The notes under the pieces were generated by a model. It ran no database searches. It was not told where the DNA came from and was given only the letters and a program-made list of their open reading frames with translations. From assembly GCF_013404075.1 (NCBI RefSeq), contig NZ_JACBJQ010000050.1, positions 1 through 37,091 on the forward strand: a stretch of 37,091 bases of DNA. Direction: 5' to 3'. The stretch comes from Mycolicibacterium vinylchloridicum. GTDB lineage: Bacteria; Actinomycetota; Actinomycetes; Mycobacteriales; Mycobacteriaceae. The position numbers and the translations under genes were made by a program. Below, one piece after another: positions 21,921 to 31,238 of the stretch (within the stretch, counting starts at the first letter, position 1; the number at the start of each line of letters is the position of its first letter).

Positions 21921-22295
21921 ATGGCTTCCTCACCGCTTCCTTCCGGTGCTCGTAGCGGCCGTCCAGCCCGGTGGCGACGTTGGATGCTCGAGGGGCTGTA
22001 CAGTTTCGACCGCCGCGCAATCGCAGACTGGACAAGCCTGATGTCCAGCAACCTCCAGCGCCCTCAAGGCGCGGCGCCGACCGCGACCACCCGCTACATC
22101 GTGGACCTCATTCATTACACGACCGATCTCCGATATGCAGCACGGGTGCTGGCGGCACACGGTCATCCAGCCGGCCGCGCCTCGCTGGCCGATGCCGCGC
22201 TTGACTTCAATTCAGCATTAGATGGGCTTTGCGCCGCCCGCGACAAACTGCTGAAAGTTGTTTCCGCTGAACAGGTTACCGACACCGACGGCTAG
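21921..22295 (+). CDS. hypothetical helical protein
   Basis: 124 residues from ATG 21921 (TTG 21918 or ATG 21984 are alternatives). After a basic N-terminus the sequence is helical: YSFDRRAIADWTSLMSS, TTRYIVDLIHYTTDLRYAARVL and LADAALDFNSALDGLCAARDKLLKVV. Not recognised. It stands alone between the right end of the element and the TetR gene at 22615, so it may be chromosomal or a remnant of a second element. Confidence 0.5.
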   Translation: MASSPLPSGARSGRPARWRRWMLEGLYSFDRRAIADWTSLMSSNLQRPQGAAPTATTRYIVDLIHYTTDLRYAARVLAAHGHPAGRASLADAALDFNSALDGLCAARDKLLKVVSAEQVTDTDG

Positions 22296-22512
22296 GCGAG
22301 GTCGCATCTAAGCGGCCCGTGTTACGTAGGACCACGCGACCCCCGGGAAGCGGCGGTGGCACGTTTTCGCAGTTCAGCAGCAGTTGTAATGGTTTCAGGG
22401 CAGCTCGTGACATTGACGGACGCGCACGCCGTTCGGCATCGCGCAAGCCGTTTGGCCCCAAAGTGGTCCCAGCAGAGAACGGTGCCGCGAACAACCACGC
22501 TCGTGGTCAGGC

Positions 22513-22532
22513 GGGGCCCCTCTCAGGGGCCC
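22513..22532. terminator. GC hairpin, possible weak terminator
   Basis: GGGCCCC-TCTCA-GGGGCCC: a perfect 7-bp stem with a 5-base loop about 220 bases after the gene ending at 22295. There is no T-run on either side, so termination is uncertain. Confidence 0.3.
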
Positions 22533-22547
22533 AGGAGTGCCTTTATC

Positions 22548-22573
22548 TGAGACAGATTAGAAACTCTGTTGCA
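22548..22573. promoter_or_regulatory. imperfect palindrome upstream of the TetR gene (candidate operator)
   Basis: TGAGACAGATT, four bases, ACTCTGTTGCA: 8 of 11 positions are complementary. It lies 15-67 bases before the TetR start, the usual position for an autoregulatory operator. TGTCTCA, the inverse of its first half, recurs at 23258-23264 upstream of the thioesterase gene. Confidence 0.4.
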
Positions 22574-22614
22574 TAGTTGATCGCGTAGTGCTGAGTCGTG
22601 TGCATACTGATCAC

Positions 22615-23238
22615 GTGGCGACAAAGTCATTGCGCTGGGGCGCGTCCGCTGCGGCGGATGGGAGATCAGGGCGCGACCGATTGCTCGACGCCGCTGAGCG
22701 CTGCCTTGAGGTGCAGGGTCTCGCAGGCACCACTATGGAGGACATCGCCAGAAATGCCGGTGTGTCACGGGCGACGGTTTACCGGTACTTCGCGAGTCGC
22801 GAGGCCGTGATCTCTGGGGTCATCATTCGCGCCACCGAAGAATACCTACGCCGGATGGAACCGCGGTTGTCCGGCCATAGTGACTTAGGTTCTGCGATCG
22901 TTGATTTCATCGATCACACTGTGATTGCGGCCCGCCGAAGGCCCATCATCGGCGTCCTATTCGGCAGCGATCGTGAACTCGCGGGTGTGGGCCTTGCCGA
23001 GGGAACATCGACCATGCTTTTCGAACTCGTCACCGAGTTTCTTCGGCCTCTCTTCGCGACGCACTGGAACCAGTTGGCGCCCGGGGTCTCCGTTGATGAC
23101 GCCGCGGAATGGATACTTCGCACCGTGCTGAGTCTGCTCACCGTTCGTGGCCCAAGGGATCGAAGCAGAGACGGACTGCGCACCTATCTGCAACGTCTTC
23201 TTCTACCCGCAATCGTCTCTGGCCAAGACGCAACGTGA
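22615..23238 (+). CDS. TetR family transcriptional regulator
   Basis: 207 residues from GTG 22615 (216 from GTG 22588, also possible; neither has a strong ribosome-binding site). The N-terminal TetR DNA-binding domain is clear: DRLLDAAERCLEVQGLAGTTMEDIARNAGVSRATVYRYFASREAVI. The ligand-binding part is helical and ends in a Leu-rich segment. It stands upstream of a thioesterase and a hydrolase in the same direction and probably controls them and itself. The ligand is unknown; acyl-CoA or lipid-type ligands would fit the neighbours. Confidence 0.85.
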   Translation: MATKSLRWGASAAADGRSGRDRLLDAAERCLEVQGLAGTTMEDIARNAGVSRATVYRYFASREAVISGVIIRATEEYLRRMEPRLSGHSDLGSAIVDFIDHTVIAARRRPIIGVLFGSDRELAGVGLAEGTSTMLFELVTEFLRPLFATHWNQLAPGVSVDDAAEWILRTVLSLLTVRGPRDRSRDGLRTYLQRLLLPAIVSGQDAT

Positions 23239-23296
23239 TGTAACAAGTCAGGCGTAGTGTCTCAAACACCAGCCCCCACACCGAGGAGAGGTGAAC

Positions 23297-23740
23297 ATGT
23301 CCGCGAACTTCGCCGCATTCGACGCGCAGGTCGCCAACCAGTTAAAAGGGGCGGCGTTGACGGCCGGCGGCCTGGCTGGCTACTTAGGATTTCGTCATAC
23401 CGATTTCTTAGCGGGACGCCTCGTCGTCGAGATGGACGCCCGGGACGACTTAAAGACGCCCTTCGGCTCGTTGCACGGTGGCTGTCTGTCGGCGCTCGTT
23501 GACCACTGTCTCGGCGTCGTGTTCTATCCCGTCATTCCTGCCGGATCCTGGGTTGCGACCACCGAATTCAAGCTGAACCTACTCCGACCGGTGTCCAGCG
23601 GCACGTGCGTCGCGGTAGCCGAGATCATCTCGCTCGGGAAGAGCAGCGGTGTCGCGAGAATCGATATTACCAACGACGGGCGGGCTGTGTGCGCTGCCCA
23701 GGGCACTGTGACTGTTGTGGGCCAGAAGGCGGCCTCGTGA
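23297..23740 (+). CDS. PaaI-like hotdog-fold acyl-CoA thioesterase
   Basis: 147 residues from ATG 23297, with GAGAGGTG upstream. The hotdog signature LKTPFGSLHGGCLSALVDHCLG contains the HGG motif and the D/H helix of PaaI-type thioesterases. Strands WVATTEFKLNLLRPV, TCVAVAEIISLGK and ARIDITNDG follow. It would hydrolyse acyl-CoA thioesters in the cytoplasm. The stop TGA shares its last base with the start of the next gene (TGATG), so both are coupled. Regulation by the upstream TetR protein is likely. Confidence 0.85.
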   Translation: MSANFAAFDAQVANQLKGAALTAGGLAGYLGFRHTDFLAGRLVVEMDARDDLKTPFGSLHGGCLSALVDHCLGVVFYPVIPAGSWVATTEFKLNLLRPVSSGTCVAVAEIISLGKSSGVARIDITNDGRAVCAAQGTVTVVGQKAAS

Positions 23741-24654
23741 TGTCCCCCGGGCTCGGCAGGCGGCGCAGGGTAAGACCTGTCCTCCAGCGAGTGCCCACCA
23801 CCGACGGAGTCTCCTTGGCGGTCGACCTGTATCCGTGCGCGAAGCCGCGGGCAGCCGTATTGCTGCTACACGGAGGAGGCCAAAGCCGTCATGCGTGGGA
23901 TGCGACAGCGCAGCGCTTACACGCACGCGGCTACCTCGCGGCGGCCTACGATGCGCGCGGACACGGGGATAGTGACTGGGACCCGGATGGCCGCTATGAC
24001 CTTGATCGACTCGGCGGCGACCTGCTCGCGGTGCGTTCGCACGCGGCAGGTGGGCACCCTGTTGTGGCCATTGGAGCTTCCCTCGGCGGTCTGACGATCC
24101 TGGGCACTCACCTACTCGCATCACCTGACCTGTGGGACGCCGTGGTGCTGGTGGACATCACTCCACGCATGGAGATGCAGGGCGCACGGCGCGTCGTCGC
24201 ATTCATGGCGGCGCACCCCGACGGTTTCGCCGATCTTGAGTCTGCCGCCGAGGTTATCGCCGCGTACAACCCACACAGATCGAAGCCAAGCAGCCTCGAC
24301 GGACTACGGAAGGTCTTGCAGCAGCGCGCCGACGACCGTTGGGTATGGCGGTGGGATCCGGCCTTTGTGGCGTCGAATTTTGGCTTCCTGCAAGGTAATC
24401 CAGATGAGGGCGCAGCGGAGTTCGACCGGATGAGCATGGTGTTGATCGACGGCGCACGGCAGGTATCTGCTCCTACGCTTCTTGTGCGGGGGCTGTTGTC
24501 GGACGTGGTGTCGGAGGAGACAGTGAACGACTTCGTCGACCTCGTGCCGCACGCGCGCACGGTGGACGTGACCGACGCTGGTCACATGATCGCTGGAGAC
24601 GACAACGACGCGTTCTCCGAAGCCGTCATCGATTTCCTCGACGAGGTTGTCTAA
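23740..24654 (+). CDS. alpha/beta hydrolase
   Basis: 304 residues from ATG 23740, which overlaps the stop of the thioesterase gene; the longer frame from 23605 lies inside that gene. The fold markers are HGGG at 44-47 (oxyanion region), GASLGG with nucleophile Ser114, an acid candidate D255 in GLLSD, and His282 in DAGHM. Together they form a full catalytic triad. Esterase, lipase or epoxide-hydrolase-like activity on a lipid or steroid ester is possible. There is no signal peptide. Confidence 0.85.
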   Translation: MSPGLGRRRRVRPVLQRVPTTDGVSLAVDLYPCAKPRAAVLLLHGGGQSRHAWDATAQRLHARGYLAAAYDARGHGDSDWDPDGRYDLDRLGGDLLAVRSHAAGGHPVVAIGASLGGLTILGTHLLASPDLWDAVVLVDITPRMEMQGARRVVAFMAAHPDGFADLESAAEVIAAYNPHRSKPSSLDGLRKVLQQRADDRWVWRWDPAFVASNFGFLQGNPDEGAAEFDRMSMVLIDGARQVSAPTLLVRGLLSDVVSEETVNDFVDLVPHARTVDVTDAGHMIAGDDNDAFSEAVIDFLDEVV

Positions 24655-24660
24655 ATCGAG

Positions 24661-24931
24661 CTAGAGGGAGAGCTTGTCCCGGGCACGTTCAAGCTCGGCC
24701 GGGTCGTGGCATGCAGTCACCAGGACACGCGACGCCCAGGGGCGCGTGCTGATGTAAGCGACGGTCGGCCAGGTCACGAGAATGCCGAACGCCAATAGCG
24801 CGGTCGCTGCGGGATCCGACAAGGAACGCACCCCTTGACGAATGGTCCCCAACGACTCGTTTGCTCGAAGTTGCCCGCCGTGCCCGTCGCAGCAAAATGC
24901 ACAGCACCACCGCCGCACCCACGAGCTGCAA
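24661..24931 (-). pseudogene. frameshifted small membrane protein gene
   Basis: The 3' part (24661 to ~24850) reads as protein in one frame: TIRQGVRSLSDPAATALLAFGI, then LVTWPTVAYISTRPWASRVLV, with one transmembrane segment and a charged end. The upstream part reads in another frame as LQLVGAAVVLCILLRRARR, a second membrane segment starting at TTG 24931 with AGAAGG upstream. Joining them needs a one-base shift near 24860. Either a decayed gene or a sequencing error. It diverges from the gene at 25010 and shares the palindrome at 24946. Confidence 0.4.
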
Positions 24932-24945
24932 AATAGGACCTTCTG

Positions 24946-24960
24946 GTATCGCTCCGATAC
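24946..24960. promoter_or_regulatory. perfect palindrome GTATCG-CTC-CGATAC
   Basis: A 15-bp inverted repeat 50 bases upstream of the start at 25010 and 15 bases upstream of the divergent remnant. A near copy (GTATCG-GTG-CTATAC) is at 25509, just before the MmpL gene. This suggests a common operator for a TetR-like regulator. Confidence 0.5.
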
Positions 24961-25009
24961 TAGCAGTACCATAAATACAACACATCGGAGTGTTGAACAG
25001 GAGACCGAC

Positions 25010-25432
25010 ATGCATACGCAGTGGATCGAACAGCGCACCGTCCAGCGAGTTTCGTTGCGAGAAGGCCTGGTTCTGAGTCTCGACGACTACAACGAACTCG
25101 TCATCGCGCGGCCCATGAGGCTGACCTTGCCGGCGATCGGGTCGCATCCGTCCGAAGAAGTGCTTATCGATCCCGCCCGGGTGTCGGCTCAGGAGCGTCC
25201 ACTACTCGATTTGGCCGGCGCAGTGTGCACACGGGCCTGGTGCGATGACGAGGGGGCGCTGCATTTGGGCTTCTCCCGCGGGCATTGCATCGATGTCGAT
25301 CCCGACAGCCACGAGACGGCGTGGGAGCTGTACGGCAAACGGCATGGCTACATGGCTTGCCTCCCGCATGGACGTGTGCGCGTCGTTCGCCATGACCTGG
25401 TCGATGACGAAACTGACGGTGCTGCAAATTGA
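25010..25432 (+). CDS. DUF6188-like hypothetical protein
   Basis: 140 residues from ATG 25010, with CAGGAGA as ribosome-binding site; the frame is open further upstream but lacks coding character. The N-terminal half is a beta-rich unit (LREGLVLSLDDYNELVIARPMRLTLPAIG, EEVLIDPARV). The second half has LLDLAGAVCTRAWCDDEGALHLGF and HCIDVDPDSHETAWELYG. This matches the DUF6188 pattern as I remember it, with no assigned function. It is 115 bases upstream of the MmpL gene and shares its palindromic promoter motif. Confidence 0.6.
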   Translation: MHTQWIEQRTVQRVSLREGLVLSLDDYNELVIARPMRLTLPAIGSHPSEEVLIDPARVSAQERPLLDLAGAVCTRAWCDDEGALHLGFSRGHCIDVDPDSHETAWELYGKRHGYMACLPHGRVRVVRHDLVDDETDGAAN

Positions 25433-25508
25433 TTCGATGATTCGGAGCCGGGTTGCCGAGATAGCCGCCGTTTGCCCGGGGGTCGCGCGGGCAAATAGGA
25501 AACCGTTA

Positions 25509-25523
25509 GTATCGGTGCTATAC
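25509..25523. promoter_or_regulatory. second copy of the palindrome (GTATCG-GTG-CTATAC)
   Basis: Fifteen bases that match the copy at 24946 except for spacer bases and one arm position. It lies 25-39 bases before the MmpL start at 25548, so a bound regulator would block transcription or initiation. Confidence 0.5.
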
Positions 25524-25547
25524 CGATAGTTCCACTCTTGAGGGGGC

Positions 25548-28500
25548 GTGACGGTGGCTGATGATGTCCACGGTGTCGGGACCGTTTCTCGACGCGTCCG
25601 TCTTGCCGACCCCGCAGCGTCGCCGGAATACAGTGCGCGGCTGGCCAGGCTTGCCGCCTTCACGGTTCACCACAAGGCGCTCGTGATCGGTGGGTGGCTC
25701 GCCATTGCAGTGGTGCTAGCGCTGTTGTTCCCACAGCTCGAAACCGTTGTGCGGCGACAGTCGGTCGACCTCATTCCCCGGGACGTGCCGTCATTTCAGA
25801 CTGTTGACCGCATGAGCGCTGCGTTCGGCGAGCAAGGGTCGAAGACGATGCTGTTCGTCGCCATGGAAAGCCCCGCTGGGCTGACGCAGCAGGCGCGGGA
25901 TCGATACTCGAGGCTCGTCGAGCGCCTTCGAGCCGATCACGCCCACGTGCTGCTGGTGCAGGACTTGCTGGCCGATCCCGTGATGAAGGCACAAGCCGTC
26001 AGCGCAGACGGCAAAGCGTGGTTCCTACCGGTGGGGGTGGCCGGGACTCTGGGTGATCCCACTGCAGCGGAATCGGTGCAGGCAGTCCGCGCCACCGCCC
26101 AACGCGCCTTCGACGGGTCGGACATCACCGTCCGCGTGACCGGTCCCCCGGCAACCTTCAGTGACCAAATCGCTTCTGCCGAACACGATTTGCTGTTCAT
26201 CTCGATCGCAACGGCCGGGTTGATCGCGTTGATCCTGCTGATGGTCTACCGGTCGTTGTTTACCGCGTTATTGCCCTTGCTAGTCATCGGGCTGAGTCTG
26301 GCCGTCGGCCGTGGTGTCTTGTCCGCATTCGGGCAGCTGGGCATGCCGGTTTCGCAGTTCACCGTGGCATTCATGACCGCGATCCTTCTCGGCGCAGGAA
26401 CCGATTACACAGTCTTTTTGATCAGCCGGTACCACGAACAGCGGCGCGCCGGTACCCCTGCCGATCTCGCTGTCATTCACGCGACGGCCAGCATCGGACG
26501 AGTGATCTTCGCGTCGGCAGCTACTGTCGCCCTGGCTTTTCTGGCCATGGTCTTCGCCACGCTGAGCGTGTTCGCCGGATTGGGACCAGCGTGCGCGGTT
26601 GCCGTACTTGTGGGCTTCCTGGCTACGGTGACACTGTTGCCGCCAGTGTTGGCGTTGGCGGCCCGACGCGGTATCGGTGAACCCAAGCCCGACCGCACCC
26701 GCCGGTACTGGAACAGCGTCGCTGTGGCGGTCGTGCGTCACCCTCGGCCGTTGCTCGTTGCTAGCTTGATGATCCTCCTGGCTCTTTCCGGTGCAGCTGC
26801 CACGATGAAGATCAGCTACGACGACCGAAAAGGACAACCTCCCACCACGGCTAGCAATGAGGGCTACCAGCTCCTCGACCGACACTTTCGCAAAGACGTC
26901 GTCATCACCGAGTTCCTAGTGGTCGAAAACCCCGTCGACATGCGCACCGGGAAAGGGCTGGCCGACCTCGACGAAATGGCATCGCGCATCTCCCAGATCC
27001 CCGGCGTGGTCAAGATATCCGGAGTCACCCGTCCGGCAGGCACCCGCCTTGACCAAGCGCAATTATCGTGGCAGAACAGGCAAATCGGCGACAAGATGGC
27101 CGGTGCCGTCGCCGATGGCAATTCCCGCCGCGATGACCTCGCCAAGCTCACCGATGGAGCCAACCAACTGGCCAACGGACTCGCGCAGCTCGACACATCT
27201 GTACGGACCGCACTGAAACCATTAGGCCCAGTGCTCACCCAAGCACAGTCCGCCGGCCAGGACTTCCAACGGTTTGCCCCACTTCTGCACCAACTCTCAG
27301 CGACCAGCCCCAGTATCGACAACGCAATACAAGCCGGCCCAGGCATCCGCCCGCTGGCCGAACGCACACAAGGCGCCATCGACACCCTGAACCCGCTCGT
27401 CGACCTGCTCAATGGGTCACCCTGGTGCGTCACAACTCCCCAATGCGCTCAAATCCGCGACCAGGTCCAGATCCTGGTTGCTCTGAGAAACAACGGATTC
27501 TTCTCCCAGGTCGCCGCGCTGGGTGACCGCTACGACCCCGCCACCAACGCCACCGTAACCGGCACCATCGCCGACGTTCAGACTGCCGTCAATGCCATGA
27601 ACAAGGCATTCGGCGCGCTGGGAAAGCCCGCCGATCTCGCGGCCAACATCACCCGGCTACAAGACGGCATCAGCCAGCTCGCCTCCGGTTCCCGCGCGCT
27701 GGCCGATGGGGTAAAGACGCTGGCGGACAGCAATATTGAGATGCTATCCGGTATGAGCCAAATCGCCACCCAGCTTCAGAACTCGTCTCGCGCGTCCGCG
27801 GGTTCGGATGCCGCGTCCGGCTTCTACCTGCCCGCAGACGCCTTTGCGAACCGCCAATTCGCCGACGTCGCAAAGCAGTTCCTGTCACCCGATGGGAAAA
27901 CGGCGCGATTCGCAGTGGAGACCAGCAACGATCCCTACAGCGTCGAAGCGATGGACCTTGCCCGCCAGATGACCCAAGTCGCCGATGGAGCCAGGCCGAA
28001 CACCTCGCTGGCGAACGCCACGATCTCTGTCGCCGGCTTCCCCGCGGTCAATTCTGATATCCAGCGTCTGCTCTCGTCCGACTTCATCCAACTTGCCATC
28101 GCCACCCTGGTCATCGTTGGACTCATCCTGGTGGTGCTACTGCGCGCGCTCGTGGCACCGCTGTATCTCCTTGGCACCGTGGTGCTGAACTACCTCGCCT
28201 CACTCGGCATCGGAGTCATCGTTTTCCAATGGATACTCGGTCATGAAATCGCCTGGCCTGTACCGCTATTAGCCTTCATCATTCTGGTGGCAGTCGGTGC
28301 CGACTACAACATGTTACTGGTATCGCGACTGCGGGAGGAGAGCGGCAGCAATCTGCGTATCGGCGTTCTACGGACGGTCGCCACCACAGGCTCGGTCATC
28401 ACCTCCGCCGGCCTGATCTTCGCCGCGAGCATGTTCGGCTTGATGATCGGCTCGGTCGCGATCATGATCGAGACCGGCCTCATCATTGGCTGCGGACTGC

Positions 28501-28649
28501 TGTTGGATACTTTCCTGGTCCGGACGCTGACCGTACCCGCCATCGCTACTTTGCTGCGCGAACGGAGCTGGTGGCCACAACGTCTCGCCACTAGACCAAG
28601 GACTGCGGCACCGTCGCGATACCGCCCGACAGTCGACGTCGGCGCGTGA
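25548..28649 (+). CDS. MmpL-type RND family transporter
   Basis: 1033 residues from GTG 25548, with GAGGGGGC upstream. There are two six-helix halves. The first transmembrane helix is at ~48-66 (VIGGWLAIAVVLALLF). Helices from ~225 carry GAGTDYTVFLISRYHEQRR with D286-Y287. A long periplasmic loop (~440-830) contains coiled stretches (ANQLANGLAQLD). The second half carries VGADYNMLLVSRLREE with D919-Y920. These Asp-Tyr pairs are the proton-relay motif of MmpL proteins, which export lipids across the inner membrane. No mmpS gene is adjacent. The substrate is unknown. Confidence 0.92.
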   Translation: MTVADDVHGVGTVSRRVRLADPAASPEYSARLARLAAFTVHHKALVIGGWLAIAVVLALLFPQLETVVRRQSVDLIPRDVPSFQTVDRMSAAFGEQGSKTMLFVAMESPAGLTQQARDRYSRLVERLRADHAHVLLVQDLLADPVMKAQAVSADGKAWFLPVGVAGTLGDPTAAESVQAVRATAQRAFDGSDITVRVTGPPATFSDQIASAEHDLLFISIATAGLIALILLMVYRSLFTALLPLLVIGLSLAVGRGVLSAFGQLGMPVSQFTVAFMTAILLGAGTDYTVFLISRYHEQRRAGTPADLAVIHATASIGRVIFASAATVALAFLAMVFATLSVFAGLGPACAVAVLVGFLATVTLLPPVLALAARRGIGEPKPDRTRRYWNSVAVAVVRHPRPLLVASLMILLALSGAAATMKISYDDRKGQPPTTASNEGYQLLDRHFRKDVVITEFLVVENPVDMRTGKGLADLDEMASRISQIPGVVKISGVTRPAGTRLDQAQLSWQNRQIGDKMAGAVADGNSRRDDLAKLTDGANQLANGLAQLDTSVRTALKPLGPVLTQAQSAGQDFQRFAPLLHQLSATSPSIDNAIQAGPGIRPLAERTQGAIDTLNPLVDLLNGSPWCVTTPQCAQIRDQVQILVALRNNGFFSQVAALGDRYDPATNATVTGTIADVQTAVNAMNKAFGALGKPADLAANITRLQDGISQLASGSRALADGVKTLADSNIEMLSGMSQIATQLQNSSRASAGSDAASGFYLPADAFANRQFADVAKQFLSPDGKTARFAVETSNDPYSVEAMDLARQMTQVADGARPNTSLANATISVAGFPAVNSDIQRLLSSDFIQLAIATLVIVGLILVVLLRALVAPLYLLGTVVLNYLASLGIGVIVFQWILGHEIAWPVPLLAFIILVAVGADYNMLLVSRLREESGSNLRIGVLRTVATTGSVITSAGLIFAASMFGLMIGSVAIMIETGLIIGCGLLLDTFLVRTLTVPAIATLLRERSWWPQRLATRPRTAAPSRYRPTVDVGA

Positions 28650-28669
28650 GCATGCAGCTTGCCCTCACA

Positions 28670-29716
28670 TCACGTTTGAGCCGTTGACCGCCCACGGCGC
28701 TTGGACTCACTGGGTGGGCGCCCATTCCACCGAATATGGGCTCGAGTGAATGCGGCCGTCTCCGAATAGCCAAGTCGGCGTGCAGTTTCCTCGACAGTGA
28801 GTCCCGAACTCAACAGCTCGGCGGCCAGCGCTGCGCGAACCTCGTCTGCGAGTGCGCGGTAGCTGGTTCCCTCTCCCGCCAAGTGACGGTGCAACGTGCG
28901 ATCGGTGATGCAGAGTTCCCTCGCGATGGTCGCCATGGATGGGATCTGGGTCGAATCTTGGATCATCCGCATCCGCACCCAGGCTGATATGCCACGACGG
29001 GTTCGTCGACGGTTCAATAACTCCTCGCACTGGCGGATACAGATCGCCGCAGTCTGGGGATCTGGCGCGGGCATCGGTTGGCTCACCAGATCAGCGGGGA
29101 CAATCAGGGCGTTGCGCACCGCGTTCTCCACAGTGACCGTCACGTTGTCGATCTCCACCAGACTTGCCGGCAGCTGCAGATCCGCCACCTCCAGTCGCAT
29201 CGCGATCGGCGCGTCAACGCCACGCATGAGCGGCGGCAAGATCTGCAGGAACATTGCAAAATCGCGTTCGAGCAGAAACCTCCGCACATCGGGAGGAACC
29301 TGGGCGTTATCAAGACCGATGACCGCTTCGGTGTTGTTGAGTTCTGGTGCGGCCAGACTCAGGTAGACGGTACTGAGTGCGGCGTACCGGCAGGCGACGT
29401 CTATCGCGTCCCCAACGGTTGGACTCGAAATCAGTGCATAACCCAGAATGCCCATGTCGGCGAAGGTGTAGCGCGCACCGGTTTCCGTACCCAGTCCCGG
29501 TTGATCGCCGAGTCGGCCGATCAGGTTGCGAATCATCGTCAGTTCCTGACTCGCATGCATCTCGCTGGTCGGGTCCCTCAACCCCTGCGACGTGAGTCCT
29601 GTTCCAGACAAACAGATTTCAGGATTGAGGCCGTGGTGTACCGCGGTCTCCAAGATGTGTCGACCCGGCGCCGAGGAGCGCGCCACGTCCCACACCGGGG
29701 CCATCGGACTAGGCAT
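28670..29716 (-). CDS. AraC family transcriptional regulator
   Basis: 348 residues from ATG 29716; ATG 29785 would add 23 less convincing residues. The N-terminal ~200 residues are the Arabinose_bd-type ligand domain of the OruR/AraC subgroup (LGTETGARYTFADMGILGYALIS, ISSPTVGDAIDVACRY). The C-terminus has the double HTH: MATIARELCITDRTLHRHLAGEGTSY, then LTVEETARRLGYSETAAFTRAHIRWNGRPPSE. It diverges from the cytochrome P450 gene at 29789 and probably controls it. It ends 21 bases after the convergent MmpL stop. Confidence 0.88.
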   Translation of the reverse strand: MPSPMAPVWDVARSSAPGRHILETAVHHGLNPEICLSGTGLTSQGLRDPTSEMHASQELTMIRNLIGRLGDQPGLGTETGARYTFADMGILGYALISSPTVGDAIDVACRYAALSTVYLSLAAPELNNTEAVIGLDNAQVPPDVRRFLLERDFAMFLQILPPLMRGVDAPIAMRLEVADLQLPASLVEIDNVTVTVENAVRNALIVPADLVSQPMPAPDPQTAAICIRQCEELLNRRRTRRGISAWVRMRMIQDSTQIPSMATIARELCITDRTLHRHLAGEGTSYRALADEVRAALAAELLSSGLTVEETARRLGYSETAAFTRAHIRWNGRPPSESKRRGRSTAQT

Positions 29717-29788
29717 GTGTCTGAAAATATCAAATGTCTGTCTGATTCTGTCATTATCGAGCCATTGCGACCGGCCTAACGTCATGTT

Positions 29789-31111
29789 ATGTCGACGGAT
29801 CTTCTACGGCCCCCACCACGCGCGGTGCTTTCTGCAACTCGCAGCTCCGTCACTGATCTGTGGCGTCCGGTTGCGACAGGGGCTTACCGCGATCTACGGC
29901 GCCCACGCACTGCATCGGCGCCGAAGTCGGTGCCACGAACCACATTCGATCCGACGCTCGCCGAGAACATCGCCGACCCCTATCCCGAGCTGCTGCGCAT
30001 TCGTGAGCATCCGGTGGTCGTCAACGAGCGGCTCGGCGTCTGGATGATGGGGCGCTACGAGGACGTGCACAAGGCCGTTCGCAACAATGAGGTGTTCTCG
30101 TCGAGGGACGGCATCATGCTGCGGTCGTTTGTCACCAGTGCTGTACTCACCACAGACCCACCCGATCACACCCGCCTGCGGCATCTGACCGCGCCCATGT
30201 TCAGCAAGCGTTCGGTACAGACTCTGGCCACAGATATTCGCGCGTTGTCCGATGAGGCGATCAGGCCACTGCGAGACGGCGACGTCATTGACATGGTCGC
30301 GGCGCTGACGATCCCCATGCCCATCAACGTCATTGCCACAATCTTGGGTATTCCCCATCCTCAGTGGCCGGCCTTTCGCACCGTATCCAACAAGTTCGCG
30401 AGACTATTCGGACCGCGGTCGGTGCACGAGGTCATGCGATACGTCGGTTCGCTACTTCAGTCCTACGTGCAGATGCGCAGCTTCATAGACGTCGAGATGG
30501 GCCGGCGGTCCAGCACGTCGGCAGACGATCTCTTGGGTTGGTTGCAGGCAGCCAAAGAATCCGGCGAGCTCAGCGATCAGGAAGCTTTCTTCTACGCGCT
30601 CATCCTTCTGGTCGCCGGCAACGAGACCACTACAAACCTGTTGGGCATGCTGCTCGTCAGGCTCGCCGAGGACCGCGAGTTCTTCCTGACGTTGAAAGCC
30701 GACCGCAGCCTGCTTCGCCCGGCGGTCGAGGAGACCGCGCGTTGGGGCTCGCCGGTGCAGTGGGTCACCAGAACCGCTACCGCGCCCTATCGGATCGGCG
30801 ACACGGTAATCCCTAAGGGCGCAAAGGCGTTGCTCTTCTATGCCTCGGCGAACCGAGACCCGGCGAAGTTCAGCGACCCCGATCGGTTCGACCCTCATCG
30901 CGACACGACCGGGCACCTGGCATTCGGCCATGGACTTCACTTTTGTCTGGGCGCTCATCTCGCACGACTCGAAGTGATCACAGCGGTGGACCATCTGCTG
31001 GACGAACTCGACGGCCTGGAGCTTGCTGGACCCGTGCGCTGGGGTACCAATCCTTCACTGCGAGGACCTGTTTCGATTCCCTTACGCGTCCGGCGAGGAA
31101 GCGCTTCCTGA
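29789..31111 (+). CDS. cytochrome P450
   Basis: 440 residues, normal for bacterial P450s. Landmarks are the I-helix AGNETT (276-281), the K-helix E315-T-A-R318, and the heme-binding FGHGLHFCLG with the Cys386 thiolate ligand. The N-terminal ~50 residues before TTFDPTLAENIADPYPELL are longer than usual and basic; the true start might be further in. It would hydroxylate a lipid, steroid or xenobiotic with a ferredoxin partner, and no ferredoxin gene is adjacent. The divergent AraC regulator is its likely controller. Confidence 0.95.
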   Translation: MSTDLLRPPPRAVLSATRSSVTDLWRPVATGAYRDLRRPRTASAPKSVPRTTFDPTLAENIADPYPELLRIREHPVVVNERLGVWMMGRYEDVHKAVRNNEVFSSRDGIMLRSFVTSAVLTTDPPDHTRLRHLTAPMFSKRSVQTLATDIRALSDEAIRPLRDGDVIDMVAALTIPMPINVIATILGIPHPQWPAFRTVSNKFARLFGPRSVHEVMRYVGSLLQSYVQMRSFIDVEMGRRSSTSADDLLGWLQAAKESGELSDQEAFFYALILLVAGNETTTNLLGMLLVRLAEDREFFLTLKADRSLLRPAVEETARWGSPVQWVTRTATAPYRIGDTVIPKGAKALLFYASANRDPAKFSDPDRFDPHRDTTGHLAFGHGLHFCLGAHLARLEVITAVDHLLDELDGLELAGPVRWGTNPSLRGPVSIPLRVRRGSAS

Positions 31112-31238
31112 GCGACTGCATGCCGCCCCAATGTCGCTGTCTCCCAGTTCCATCGGAATATGACGATTCTATGTATCGAGGCCGCTGAGCGCCGCTTCGA
31201 CGTAGTCGTGGACCGGTGGGTCCGCAGGCCTGCTCGTC

